NCBI GenBank assembly: GCA_021836125.1
Contig: JAKBJF010000001.1
Location: 1-64,000 of the forward strand
Direction of reading: 5' to 3'
Length of the DNA stretch: 64,000 bases
DNA from: Nanobdellota archaeon
GTDB lineage: Archaea > Nanobdellota > Nanobdellia > Parvarchaeales > Parvarchaeaceae
Position 1 is the first letter of the stretch. The number at the start of each line of letters is the position of its first letter. The notes under the pieces were generated by a model that had not been told where the DNA came from, ran no database searches, and saw only the letters and a program-made list of their open reading frames with translations. The position numbers and the translations under genes are program-made. Below, in pieces: positions 34,341 through 43,036 of the stretch.

Positions 34341-34493
34341 CTAACCACTGTTGTGTCCATGAAGTTCTAGTCTTTGCCGAGTTAATAATTGCCTAAGATT
34401 ACAATCGTTTATGTCTCCGCGTATTATTTTGCCTGGAAGGTCCCTTAATTTTCTTATTCTCTCAGGGGACCTGGCACGTAAACTTTTTTTGTT
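34341..34493 (-). other. Unassigned stretch between decayed racemase and the 121-residue gene
   Basis: An open frame of about 50 codons follows in-frame after the stop of the gene at 34494 and ends at the TAG at 34341. It is hydrophilic (PGKIIRGDINDCNLRQLL) and resembles nothing I recognise. Either debris of an older gene or a readthrough extension; neither is supported strongly. Confidence 0.3.
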
Positions 34494-34859
34494 TTATGTG
34501 GGGGTATTAGGTAGCGCGTATACATGCTTGTAAAGTGTATCAGAAAAACTTTTTACTTCTGAATCTGGCGCTGAGAATTCAAAAGTCACGTCTTTTCCTG
34601 TATAAAACTTTTCTTTTATTACACCTGAATCTTCTGATTTCTCTAAAAAGGTTATGCTAGTGGTTATTATTCGTCCAAACCAGCCTTGTCCCCTTAATCT
34701 ATAGTGTACTTCGATAGGTATTAATTTTGTGTTGTCTCTCGGGTCTGGTGCGTAGCCCTGTTTGTAGATCCCTACATCAAAACCAAGCTCCGCGGCTGTA
34801 AGTTCTAGACAATGCGCAAGATCTCTTCCGTTTACTTTCTTTCCGAAATATAGTTCCAT
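34494..34859 (-). CDS. Unknown 121-residue protein
   Basis: No family recognised; beta-rich with a helical N-terminus (LAHCLELTAAELG). It begins 9 bases after the stop of the 191-residue gene upstream, so they are cotranscribed. Confidence 0.7.
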   Translation of the reverse strand: MELYFGKKVNGRDLAHCLELTAAELGFDVGIYKQGYAPDPRDNTKLIPIEVHYRLRGQGWFGRIITTSITFLEKSEDSGVIKEKFYTGKDVTFEFSAPDSEVKSFSDTLYKHVYALPNTPT

Positions 34860-34868
34860 AATACACCT

Positions 34869-35444
34869 CTAATCACTTAATTGAGATCGTACACCGAATC
34901 CGTGCTCCATTTCCCACAGCTTATCCTGCAGCAGCTGTAGTCTTGCTTTCTTTGCAAGTTCGTTCAGTTCATTCTCCCAAGTGCCTTGTATATAATTGTT
35001 AACCTCAACACTGGAATCTCCGCCTTCTTCTCTTATGTAAGCGCTGTAAAGGCATGGGGAGCAAAGTTCTCCGTCTTGCGCACGATCATCTTCAAAGTCG
35101 TATACCGTAGTACGCTTTAGGATTCCCTTAGTCTTGGTTTTTAGTTTCCCATGATGAATCGCAACACTATGAGTCGGCCCGCTGTTACTATCATAACTAG
35201 ACTTCATTATAAGTAGTCCCGTTGGAATGCCGTTTTCTGTTCCTGTCTGGTAGAATTTCCCTAGATAGGGTACCCTTACCTCCCCCAGGTCTGATCTATA
35301 AATATCAAGGACTGAAGCGTGTATTCTCCCTTGAATTGCATGCGCCTTTAGAGTAGAAACCTCTGCTTCTTTTTGCTGGCACAGACTTTCCAAACGAGAG
35401 ACCTTTTCCTCAATGCTGTGTGTAGATTCGTCTTTTTCGCTCAT
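34869..35444 (-). CDS. Unknown 191-residue protein with coiled-coil start
   Basis: Residues about 8-40 form a heptad-like coiled coil, including RLESLC (a loose match). The middle is beta-rich with a CSPC pair, and the end is helical (Leu/Lys-rich). Not recognised. First gene of a two-gene operon with 34494. Confidence 0.7.
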   Translation of the reverse strand: MSEKDESTHSIEEKVSRLESLCQQKEAEVSTLKAHAIQGRIHASVLDIYRSDLGEVRVPYLGKFYQTGTENGIPTGLLIMKSSYDSNSGPTHSVAIHHGKLKTKTKGILKRTTVYDFEDDRAQDGELCSPCLYSAYIREEGGDSSVEVNNYIQGTWENELNELAKKARLQLLQDKLWEMEHGFGVRSQLSD

Positions 35445-35558
35445 AGTCGTTCGCCAAGTTTTAACTTGTTTATTATTAAATGATAATGTCCCATATTAAT
35501 AGTTTTACGCGGCTGTTTTTAGCCAAATCGATAAGTATGATCAAAAACGTATCAAGGT

Positions 35559-36017
35559 ATGGAATACATAGAAGCTCCCAAATATTGGGGTGGTGAGGGG
35601 CAAAGCCTTTTTATAGCCGGCGGCATAACCGACTGCCCGGACTGGCAAAAGGATCTAATTGAACACCTAAAAGACACCGGGCTCGTTCTCCTAAACCCGA
35701 GACGAAGGACGTTCAATACCGAAAGATTGTCCGAAAGCGCTGACCAGATAAAATGGGAACACTTGCATCTGAAGAAGGCAGATGCCGTCTCTTTTTGGTT
35801 TCCAAAGGAGACTTTATGTCCGATAACTCTATATGAACTTGGAACTTGGTCTGCAAAAGGCAAAAAAATATTCGTTGGAGTGCATCCAGAATATAGACGA
35901 AGAAAGGACGTTGAAGTACAGACTGCGCTTGCGAGGCCCGATGTAACGGTCGTGTATGATATAAAGGAACTTTCAAAGCAGATAAAGAACTGGGCAAAAC
36001 AACCGACGAGTGATTAG
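35559..36017 (+). CDS. Nucleoside 2-deoxyribosyltransferase-like protein
   Basis: 152 residues. FIAGGITDCPDWQ near the N-terminus and a central WEHLHLKKADAVSFWFPKET match the nucleoside 2-deoxyribosyltransferase-like family (small alpha/beta fold, acts on N-glycosidic bonds of deoxynucleosides). Fits the nucleoside-salvage set. Catalytic Glu not certain. It overlaps the convergent PRTase-like gene by 4 bases. Confidence 0.75.
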   Translation: MEYIEAPKYWGGEGQSLFIAGGITDCPDWQKDLIEHLKDTGLVLLNPRRRTFNTERLSESADQIKWEHLHLKKADAVSFWFPKETLCPITLYELGTWSAKGKKIFVGVHPEYRRRKDVEVQTALARPDVTVVYDIKELSKQIKNWAKQPTSD

Positions 36018-36850
36018 GGCTTTGTTCCGTCGCATTTATTTAATTCATAAAAGCCATCAACACGAAATACACACGCTTGATTATGTCCTCTGTCCGGCCC
36101 TGGTACAATTTCCGACTTTATTCCTTTGATATTTACAGGAGAGACGCTTGTTATCACTGCAGATCCATATAGCCTATGTGGTTCAAGGTTGCCGACAAAT
36201 TCTAGTACCGTTCTCATCGTCATACCGCTACTGAGCCAATCGTCTACAACTAAAACTTTTTTCCCGGCTACACTCTTAAAAAGATAGTCTAAAACCGAAT
36301 CTGGAACAAATACTTTGCTGTCTCTATTTTTGTAAGGAGAAAATTTTACTGGCACAACCGTTCCACAGTTTAACTCGTTTGAAGCTATACACGCCGGTTC
36401 AAGCCCACCACCAGATACATACACTATAGCGTCGATGCTTAAGTCTTTGGCGGATTTTCTTATTGTGTCTTGAAAATTCTTATAAGTACTGCTTCCACTG
36501 ATTATATTGTTTTGGAAATCGATGGCCCATGAGGACGCAAATTCTTTTAATGGTGGCTCTATCTCTGATATTTTAGGTGCAGGCTGTATAAACCTTTGCG
36601 CATGTGAATTATATAGGGTGGATGCACACGCTGTGGCAGCGCTTATGAGACCATCTAGACCCGCTTTCTGTTTTTTCATAGTCTCTCGCTTGGATTCCTC
36701 CGAGCAATTCGGTGATGACCGATACCTGCACAAACCTGCGAAATAAGAACGTGATAGCCTGACTAATATGCTCATCGTACTGCTTGTACCTGGATTCGTA
36801 TCTATGAATGAAACGTATCCCCGCAGTCTGCTTTCTAAATCCGCTTCCAT
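36014..36850 (-). CDS. PRTase-like protein with novel N-terminal domain (paralogue 2 of 3)
   Basis: 278 residues. C-terminal type I PRTase-like fold with IVYVSGGGLEPACIA and VLVVDDWLSSGMT (PRPP-loop form close to canonical; the two Asp are present). The N-terminal about 130 residues are helical and share the general plan, with low identity, of the proteins at 7916 and 38279. The transcript probably starts near 36891 and begins with the hairpin at 36863-36890. The usual acceptor-base region is not recognisable, so function remains open. Confidence 0.75.
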   Translation of the reverse strand: MEADLESRLRGYVSFIDTNPGTSSTMSILVRLSRSYFAGLCRYRSSPNCSEESKRETMKKQKAGLDGLISAATACASTLYNSHAQRFIQPAPKISEIEPPLKEFASSWAIDFQNNIISGSSTYKNFQDTIRKSAKDLSIDAIVYVSGGGLEPACIASNELNCGTVVPVKFSPYKNRDSKVFVPDSVLDYLFKSVAGKKVLVVDDWLSSGMTMRTVLEFVGNLEPHRLYGSAVITSVSPVNIKGIKSEIVPGPDRGHNQACVFRVDGFYELNKCDGTKP

Positions 36851-36862
36851 TTTTGTGTCCTG

Positions 36863-36890
36863 ATGCCTTTTTTAACCCGTAAAAAGGCAT
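36863..36890 (-). promoter_or_regulatory. Perfect hairpin in the short leader of a PRTase-like gene
   Basis: ATGCCTTTTT and AAAAAGGCAT pair as a 10-base-pair stem with an 8-base loop. With a TATA-like box (CTTAAATATC) centred near 36917, transcription should start almost at the first stem base, making a leader of about 40 bases that begins with the hairpin and ends at the ATG. It may protect the 5' end or be a regulatory element; the stem itself also contains an out-of-frame ATG. Confidence 0.5.
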
Positions 36891-37001
36891 GTTTATTTTA
36901 GAAGTGCAGCGATATTTAAGTCTTTTTGGAACCTGCTTTCAATTATAAACGCACTGCTCTCTGGAGAGTTAGTTTATGCTATGCACGTGCAATGAACAAT
37001 C

Positions 37002-37496
37002 TTAAACCCCATATGCCGCTTTAAGGTCGTCTGCATTGTGATTTTGGCTTATTGACAGGGCTTTTTCGTAGAGAATGTCTAGACGGGTTTCCCAGTGAAA
37101 TCTCAAAGGGCCATATTCCTCGGAAGGTATATAACCTGTAGTATTGAACTCCAGACCTAAACGATCCAAACGATGTCTGTTTATGTAGACTTTGCGAACA
37201 TCTGCGGAAAATACTGGTTTACCTCCAGACGTTATATTTAACGTGCCTTTTCTTCCATCAAAACTGATTCTTATCAAGGTGTCCTTTTCGTCTGTGGTTT
37301 GCCCGCCACTACCAAACTGAGTCGACGAATCGTCATCGTACTTGTAAACCTCTTCCCCATGAGAATCGCCCAACACTTCCGCAATAGTCTTGGCCTTTTC
37401 GCCTATTTTGTGCTCTAAAGCAGTCTTTTGCCTTTCTGCAATAATATCATCGATTGTCGGTTTGCCTATACCAAATAACCTATACATCGTTCCCAT
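37002..37496 (-). CDS. Unknown 164-residue protein
   Basis: No family recognised. Helical start with TIDDII at 14-19 (a weak relative of the recurrent motif), then an acidic region and a beta-rich core, ending in a short helix. Two ATG codons lie near the 5' end. Confidence 0.65.
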   Translation of the reverse strand: MGTMYRLFGIGKPTIDDIIAERQKTALEHKIGEKAKTIAEVLGDSHGEEVYKYDDDSSTQFGSGGQTTDEKDTLIRISFDGRKGTLNITSGGKPVFSADVRKVYINRHRLDRLGLEFNTTGYIPSEEYGPLRFHWETRLDILYEKALSISQNHNADDLKAAYGV

Positions 37497-37661
37497 CTTA
37501 TTTCCTCCGTCGATACTTCGATATATTTAATAGAGTAATGATTGTTTCGGATATAAAAAGGTTTAAAAATTTGGGCGCGTAGAGGTTGTCTTCTTTATGG
37601 ATTTTTTGCCTGCAAAATGTTAATAAATAAGTACCAATCTAATATTTCTTTGTGAACAAAA

Positions 37662-38240
37662 ATGAAAGCGAAACTTGAGAAATTATTGCATCAATTCGAA
37701 AATAGCGTATATGATGCTCTGGAAGCTGCAAATTCCGATACGAAGAACGATGCTCCTTTGAATACGCGTTTTACCGATGCAGCCAAAAACCTTTTCTATG
37801 ATACTTTTTCAGCGTATAGGTACGATGATGATGAAAATGGTGCAGGTTCATACGCTGATGATTTGTATAAGCTTATGCTGTATTTCAGACAAAGGCTTCA
37901 GAACGATGATCAGTTATATATCAATTCGAGAGATATCCATAAGGCACTAGCCTCACTCAACAACGACGAAGCTGTAAATTACGAAGTGGGCGATGCGATG
38001 GCAGATATAATATCTAATATAGCTGCCAGAGGCGCCTTAAGCAGGTTCAAATGCGATCCCAATATGCAACGATTGATAATAGACACGTACTGCAACGCAG
38101 TCGAAAGCCTGAGCATGATAAACTTGATGGAATACAATAAAAGAGAACTTGCAAAATCCACGATGCGGGTGCTCCTAACTCCATCGGATTCGGCGGCCTT
38201 CAAGATGCAGACGGCAATGCTCCAGTACTCACTTAACTGA
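37662..38240 (+). CDS. Unknown 192-residue helical protein
   Basis: All-helical pattern; starts MKAKLEKLLHQF with the recurrent motif at 4-9. An acidic stretch (YRYDDDENG) lies near residue 53. It precedes the third PRTase-like paralogue by 38 bases on the same strand. Function unknown. Confidence 0.7.
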   Translation: MKAKLEKLLHQFENSVYDALEAANSDTKNDAPLNTRFTDAAKNLFYDTFSAYRYDDDENGAGSYADDLYKLMLYFRQRLQNDDQLYINSRDIHKALASLNNDEAVNYEVGDAMADIISNIAARGALSRFKCDPNMQRLIIDTYCNAVESLSMINLMEYNKRELAKSTMRVLLTPSDSAAFKMQTAMLQYSLN

Positions 38241-38278
38241 TTGAATAAACATACGAAAAATAACATGCTTAAAAACTT

Positions 38279-39085
38279 GTGATTATGAATATCAAAAACG
38301 ACTATAAAGCCAACAGCATTCCAGACTTATTTAACAAGTTAAGCCAGCATCCGAATAAAGATGGAGACGATTATACAGCAGTAGATGAATGTCTCGGAAT
38401 CCTAAAATTGTATTATGATGGTATTTACGAACATGGGAGAAAGAGGTTTATTTACAATTACCGTGCACAAAAAGAAAAGCAGACTCTTGAAGAACTCCTA
38501 TCTGGATGTAAAACTATAGTCGGACGCGTACATTCTGGTTATGAACTTCGTTCTTCAGATTTACAGCAAGTGCTGTCCTTAAAGAAGGAAGTAAGCACTT
38601 ATGCAAGCAGTGATGTTTGTAATTATAGACATCTTGCCAAGGATAACTTAACCGCTGGACTAGTTGATTACCTAGAAAAGATATGCAACGAAATTGGTTA
38701 CTTTGATAGTGTCTTCTACGTTGCATCTGGCGGCGCGGAGCCGGCGCTGCTTTACTGCGCGAGAAAGGGGGGGCTTCCAATCCCTATAAGATTTTCTAAA
38801 TGTAGAATGCATGACGCCAATGTTGTTATACCGAAGAGTCTGTCGATTGAGTATCTTAGCGAAAAAATCCGGGGAAAAAGGGTACTTGTAGTTGAAGACA
38901 TTATGATGAGCGGGCAAAGCCTTAAAAAAGTAATGGAATATATTTACGACTACAAGCCAAAGGAACTGTACGGGTGTGCTGTTTATGGGGTAGAGGATTT
39001 TAATTTTAAAAATATGCGTAAAATAACCGATGTACATAGCTCGGACGGCCGTTACATATTCCACGTGGTAAGTGACAGTGTTTGA
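38279..39085 (+). CDS. PRTase-like protein with novel N-terminal domain (paralogue 3 of 3)
   Basis: 268 residues. VFYVASGGAEPALL and VLVVEDIMMSGQS give the PRTase-like core; N-terminal half has D-x-C-L-G-I-L-K-L-Y-Y-D-G, which parallels the matching LAILRFYVDG of paralogue 1. The ORF begins with GTG at 38279 or ATG at 38285. The convergent glycosyltransferase stop lies adjacent. No substrate inferred. Confidence 0.75.
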   Translation: MIMNIKNDYKANSIPDLFNKLSQHPNKDGDDYTAVDECLGILKLYYDGIYEHGRKRFIYNYRAQKEKQTLEELLSGCKTIVGRVHSGYELRSSDLQQVLSLKKEVSTYASSDVCNYRHLAKDNLTAGLVDYLEKICNEIGYFDSVFYVASGGAEPALLYCARKGGLPIPIRFSKCRMHDANVVIPKSLSIEYLSEKIRGKRVLVVEDIMMSGQSLKKVMEYIYDYKPKELYGCAVYGVEDFNFKNMRKITDVHSSDGRYIFHVVSDSV

Positions 39086-40348
39086 TTATATATCATGTTC
39101 GGTTTTTTCCCAATCGTTTCTCTTTGTAAGTATCCTGTATGATGCACGTAGTTCTGAGACCCACTGCAGAAACCAATAAGCGGGTGTTGTTATTCCCACC
39201 AGTAAACTCTTTAACAGGCGATGCTTGGTATCGCCTTCTTTTGTAGCATCGGCGTACGATTTACCTTGCATATAACAGTAGGCTCCTACACACGCTAGAT
39301 TCGCTAAAGTCAAAACTTCCAAGACCGGCGGCATTTGTCCTCGTGAAAAATAAAACGCTGTGCTTAATGCTATCCCGGAGAAATTTATTGCGCCTATATG
39401 CGCGGAAATGTTTGACATATAAACGTGTAATTTCTTGCCTATGTTTCCCATGGGTTTACCCAGATGGGTGGTAGCGGTCATAATTTTACCTTGTGACCAT
39501 CTAGTCCTCTGACGCAGCCAAGAATCCAAAGTATCCGGCGGATCTTCTGTAGTGGTAGAAGCGATCATTCCGACTGGATTGTGCAGACCATTGCGCCCAT
39601 AAAACTCTTCGTAGATTCTCAATGCGAGCTCGTAATCCTCCGTAAGATTGCCATTCTTCCACCCACCTAGTTCCTTCAGCGTGTGTGTTCTAATGAAATT
39701 TGTCGTTCCACCGAGAGGCAGTGGGTATCCTGCTGCCGCTAATCTTGGCAGGTAGCTGTTATACCAGCGAAAATACTCTGCTTCGAATTGGTATGACCTC
39801 CAGGATTCTTTTTTGGAACGCATCTTGAGTATTCCCTGCACAGCGCAGTAATCGTTGTTATTGAACGCATCCGCTACCTTCTCAAAAAGTTTCTCGTCTA
39901 TTAAGTCCTCTGCATCTATTACTCCCGTTATTTCGCCTGACGCATATTTTAGTCCCTGATTCAGGGCCCTCGGTTTCCCGCGTATTCCGCTTTCATCGTT
40001 TACTACCGCGTGTTTTACGTTCGGATACCTTCTCTGCAGAGTATCTGCTATTCTGGACGTCGACTCATCGCCCTGCTCTGTCAGGAGAATGACTTCGAGA
40101 TTACTGTACCCGGATTTCTCTATGCTGTTCACTGTGCGCTCAAGGACTTTTTCTTCCTTGTATGCCGGCAACAACACGGATATCTTTGGATCGTATCCTC
40201 TTTCTTTCGGCGGTTCTTCTTTTGTAGATTTTAATAGATGATTTATGCGCCTCGTGTATGGATAAAAATTATACAGATTTGTCATCATCCATACTACATT
40301 AAATCCTGCAACCGCCCCCTCAAGGACGTTCTCTAAAAGTTCAATCAT
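39086..40348 (-). CDS. GT2-family processive-type glycosyltransferase
   Basis: 420 residues. One N-terminal membrane helix (about 9-31), then a GT-A domain: ISVLLPAYKEE, DAED (UDP-sugar/metal Asp), LTEDYELA and RQRTRWSQG (Q-x-x-R-W), the pattern of cellulose/hyaluronan-synthase-like processive transferases. Two further membrane helices follow (about 310-330, 338-356, 378-395). Likely makes a surface polysaccharide or lipid-linked glycan in the membrane. A TATA-like box CTATTATAAG is about 27 bases upstream. Confidence 0.85.
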   Translation of the reverse strand: MIELLENVLEGAVAGFNVVWMMTNLYNFYPYTRRINHLLKSTKEEPPKERGYDPKISVLLPAYKEEKVLERTVNSIEKSGYSNLEVILLTEQGDESTSRIADTLQRRYPNVKHAVVNDESGIRGKPRALNQGLKYASGEITGVIDAEDLIDEKLFEKVADAFNNNDYCAVQGILKMRSKKESWRSYQFEAEYFRWYNSYLPRLAAAGYPLPLGGTTNFIRTHTLKELGGWKNGNLTEDYELALRIYEEFYGRNGLHNPVGMIASTTTEDPPDTLDSWLRQRTRWSQGKIMTATTHLGKPMGNIGKKLHVYMSNISAHIGAINFSGIALSTAFYFSRGQMPPVLEVLTLANLACVGAYCYMQGKSYADATKEGDTKHRLLKSLLVGITTPAYWFLQWVSELRASYRILTKRNDWEKTEHDI

Positions 40349-40373
40349 AATCGTCCCTAATTATCATTACTAC

Positions 40374-40457
40374 TTATAATAGATTTATGTGCCTTTCGTG
40401 TGCTCGTCTTATTTCTTCGTACGGCTTTTCGACGAACACCAAGATATTGTCGATCAC
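40374..40457 (-). CDS. Possible 27-residue micro-protein upstream of the GT2 gene
   Basis: GTG start at 40457 leads to a 27-codon frame (VEKPYEEIRRAHERHINLL at the end) that ends 25 bases before the GT2 ATG. A TATA-like box (TATAAATAAAC) lies about 33 bases upstream. Composition is protein-like, but it is short and may be a remnant. Confidence 0.3.
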   Translation of the reverse strand: MIDNILVFVEKPYEEIRRAHERHINLL

Positions 40458-40630
40458 TATCCTAACTATGCTAGAGACTTGAAAGTTTATTTATAGATAT
40501 TATGGACGCTAATGACTTGGTGACGCGGTGTCAAATTAGCACATTAAAAATTAATCTCTTTTTAGGGGTAAAACATTTAAATACTCTGCTCATTCTTAGT
40601 ATCTTTAAGTCTGAGCGGAAATTCAAGAAT

Positions 40631-41962
40631 ATGGCGGATTTAAGACAAAAATTGAAGGGATTATACAGTGTCGTTGACGAAAGGTTCTACGTCGGAAGGA
40701 GTGCACGGGAATTTAACGGCGCAAACCCGGCTCTTCTCTTAAGTTTTCTTACTGGAGTTACAAACGGCAGGCAGCTTACTTTTGGAAACTGGGGCATGGG
40801 AAAGACTACGCTGTCGGAAACTTTAGAAGCCGTACTATACAGTACTCCATTGCAGGTCGTTTTGTCAACAGAAGCGCACGGAGATCCGGAAGTCACGAAA
40901 GAGGAGTTCATAGCCTCGCCTGACCTGGCCGATTTAAAGTCTGTGCTATGGAAAAGGTTCGTGCAGAATCCCGTAAAGAAATTCGATGAGTTTAACAGGA
41001 TGCCTTCCCAGAAACAATCCCTCTTCTTCGACGGAATAGACCGGGGAAACTTTGAATATCAGGGGATAACCCTATTCTCAAAGCCTGGGCCGTTTTTCGC
41101 CACGTGCAATTGGCCTGACCGGGGAAATTCAGAGATCCTCCCTCCTACAGAGGACCGATTTGACATCGCCGTTTGCTCGGAGGAACCCGACCTTTTATTA
41201 AGACGTCACATAATGCTAAACAAAGAGAGGAAGATAGACTACAATATACTTAAAGATGAAAGCAATGACTGGAAAGACATGCTAGCGACACTTGACGGTA
41301 ACGAGGATTACGACAAAAAAATGGTGAAGCTATCGGAACAGCGCTCTTCTTTCAGAAACCGGCTCGAAAAGACCCTTGGAGTAGAACTTCTGACTGATGA
41401 GGAGATAAAGAGCATAACTAAGCAGATAAACAGCGTCGAAATATCTCAGGAATCGTGGTCACTTATAGATATGATTCACGCGGAAGCCACATGCCCGTTC
41501 TGCGGCGAAAAGCTTCCAAACAAGGGCTCATGCAACTCTGGCTGTCATTATGCAAAGGCGAACGGCGGTTCGCAAAACGATTACATGTTCGTTAATACTA
41601 CAAGACCACTAACGATAAGATTTGACGATTCTCTTTCTAAGTACTCAAAAGCGCTTTCGTGGTACTCGGGCAGTAATGTGGTGCATCCTTCAGCTATACT
41701 TCTTATGCTGCCGTACTTGCTTTGGCACAGAGCCGGGTTCAGGGACGACTTCGGCTCAAACGACCCTTATACAGGTCCTTTGCAAGTATACCGTGCAAAA
41801 CTCATAGCCGGCGGCCTGCAACAGCGCTTCAATTCTGACAAGGCGCTGTTCATGGAAGCTTACAACAGTTTCATAAGTAATGAAAAGCCGAAGATGGGCT
41901 GGTTCTCGAACAATAGGGACCACCCTTTGTTCAAGCACTACGAGAAGAAGATGCAGGAATGA
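40631..41962 (+). CDS. MoxR-type AAA+ ATPase with inserted zinc ribbon
   Basis: 443 residues. Walker A GNWGMGKTT (52-60), Walker B-like KKFDEFNRM (Asp119, Glu120), sensor 1 FATCN (Asn160) and PTEDRFD match MoxR ATPases, which act with VWA proteins as chaperone-like complexes. A four-Cys zinc ribbon, Cys288-x2-Cys291 ... Cys301-x3-Cys305 with His306, is inserted in the C-terminal part, unusual for MoxR. Start chosen at ATG 40631; the earlier ATG at 40502 adds a poorly coded stretch containing a TATA-like box. First gene of the four-gene operon ending at 45795. Confidence 0.85.
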   Translation: MADLRQKLKGLYSVVDERFYVGRSAREFNGANPALLLSFLTGVTNGRQLTFGNWGMGKTTLSETLEAVLYSTPLQVVLSTEAHGDPEVTKEEFIASPDLADLKSVLWKRFVQNPVKKFDEFNRMPSQKQSLFFDGIDRGNFEYQGITLFSKPGPFFATCNWPDRGNSEILPPTEDRFDIAVCSEEPDLLLRRHIMLNKERKIDYNILKDESNDWKDMLATLDGNEDYDKKMVKLSEQRSSFRNRLEKTLGVELLTDEEIKSITKQINSVEISQESWSLIDMIHAEATCPFCGEKLPNKGSCNSGCHYAKANGGSQNDYMFVNTTRPLTIRFDDSLSKYSKALSWYSGSNVVHPSAILLMLPYLLWHRAGFRDDFGSNDPYTGPLQVYRAKLIAGGLQQRFNSDKALFMEAYNSFISNEKPKMGWFSNNRDHPLFKHYEKKMQE

Positions 41963-41968
41963 GCGCCA

Positions 41969-43036
41969 ATGGAAACTGAAGCGCTGAGACAAAAACTCGC
42001 CGAGGAATCGCAATCGAGACCTGCAGAAAACAGGCTGCTAAACGAATTGACAAAGAACATAACAAACCGATCAAAACCACACACAAAGGGATTGGAAGCT
42101 CTTTTGAAGACCTTCTCAGAAATGCCGATTCACGAAAGCTCGCACGGCGCCGAAGAAAATCCTTTTCTTAAAAAATGCCATATTTATTATTTCGGGTGCA
42201 GGGAAAAACTAGCCAAGATAGAGTACACCTTAGACGACGCCGTTAGCATGTACGAAGAGTTAAATAGCGACGATAACCCGGGTGGCTTCGGAATATTCAC
42301 ATCCGCTGCAATCAACAGTAAATTTTCCGGTAAACCGCTTATATTAAATCCAAAAAACGGTGCCGTGTCGCACTCACTTATGAATTTTGGCCGCTTTGTT
42401 AACGGCGAGTTTTCTAATAGGGGTGAAAAATCAGTTAATAAAAACTATTCAGAAGCAATAGTTAACGGGGACGTGGGGGATTACGCGTTTTTAGGCGCGT
42501 TTAAGTCCAAAATAACCGTAAGGGGACATGCTGGCGATTATCTCGGAGCTGATAACTATCATACAATTATTCACGCAAAGTCGGCGGGGCTAAAAACTGG
42601 CCTCCAGGGGCGGGCCTATACGCGTGAGACCATAAACCTGGAAAGAAAACCAATCTCTGTCGGCAAACCATATGACTCTGTAATTATCAATGAAAGGAGA
42701 ACTAAAAAATGGAAAACCTTTGGTTTTTATATGGACTGGTTTGAAAAAGCGCAACCGCGCACCGGCCTCGCTGAGCGAATCTCTGACTACGCAAACATCG
42801 GCATGATGCTGTCGGGGTCTATTTTTGTAGCAGGAGGGTACCTATTACCACACGAATGGCTGATAAATTATGTTAACAACAGCGGTTTTAATGGACCAAT
42901 TTTATTTCAACTCGGCGCATGGTGGTATGCGCTTAATAATTTAAAACCATTTACTAAAAAAGTATTAGAAAGATACGTAAGAAAGAGACGCACGATATAT
43001 GGAAAAGAATTTCCAGATTACACTAAATATCATTGA
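41969..43036 (+). CDS. GXGXG-like beta-helix membrane protein, copy A
   Basis: 355 residues. Variable N-terminus with GLEALL (41-46), then an alpha/beta region with GFGIFTSAA. Residues about 170-230 show repeated G-D-x-G-D-Y strands (NGDVGDYAF, RGHAGDYLG) like the GXGXG right-handed beta-helix of glutamate synthase or formylmethanofuran dehydrogenase subunit C. Two membrane helices near the C-terminus (about 275-295 and 305-325). It has the same plan as copy B (44725). It lies between the ATPase and the VWA protein. Confidence 0.75.
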   Translation: METEALRQKLAEESQSRPAENRLLNELTKNITNRSKPHTKGLEALLKTFSEMPIHESSHGAEENPFLKKCHIYYFGCREKLAKIEYTLDDAVSMYEELNSDDNPGGFGIFTSAAINSKFSGKPLILNPKNGAVSHSLMNFGRFVNGEFSNRGEKSVNKNYSEAIVNGDVGDYAFLGAFKSKITVRGHAGDYLGADNYHTIIHAKSAGLKTGLQGRAYTRETINLERKPISVGKPYDSVIINERRTKKWKTFGFYMDWFEKAQPRTGLAERISDYANIGMMLSGSIFVAGGYLLPHEWLINYVNNSGFNGPILFQLGAWWYALNNLKPFTKKVLERYVRKRRTIYGKEFPDYTKYH

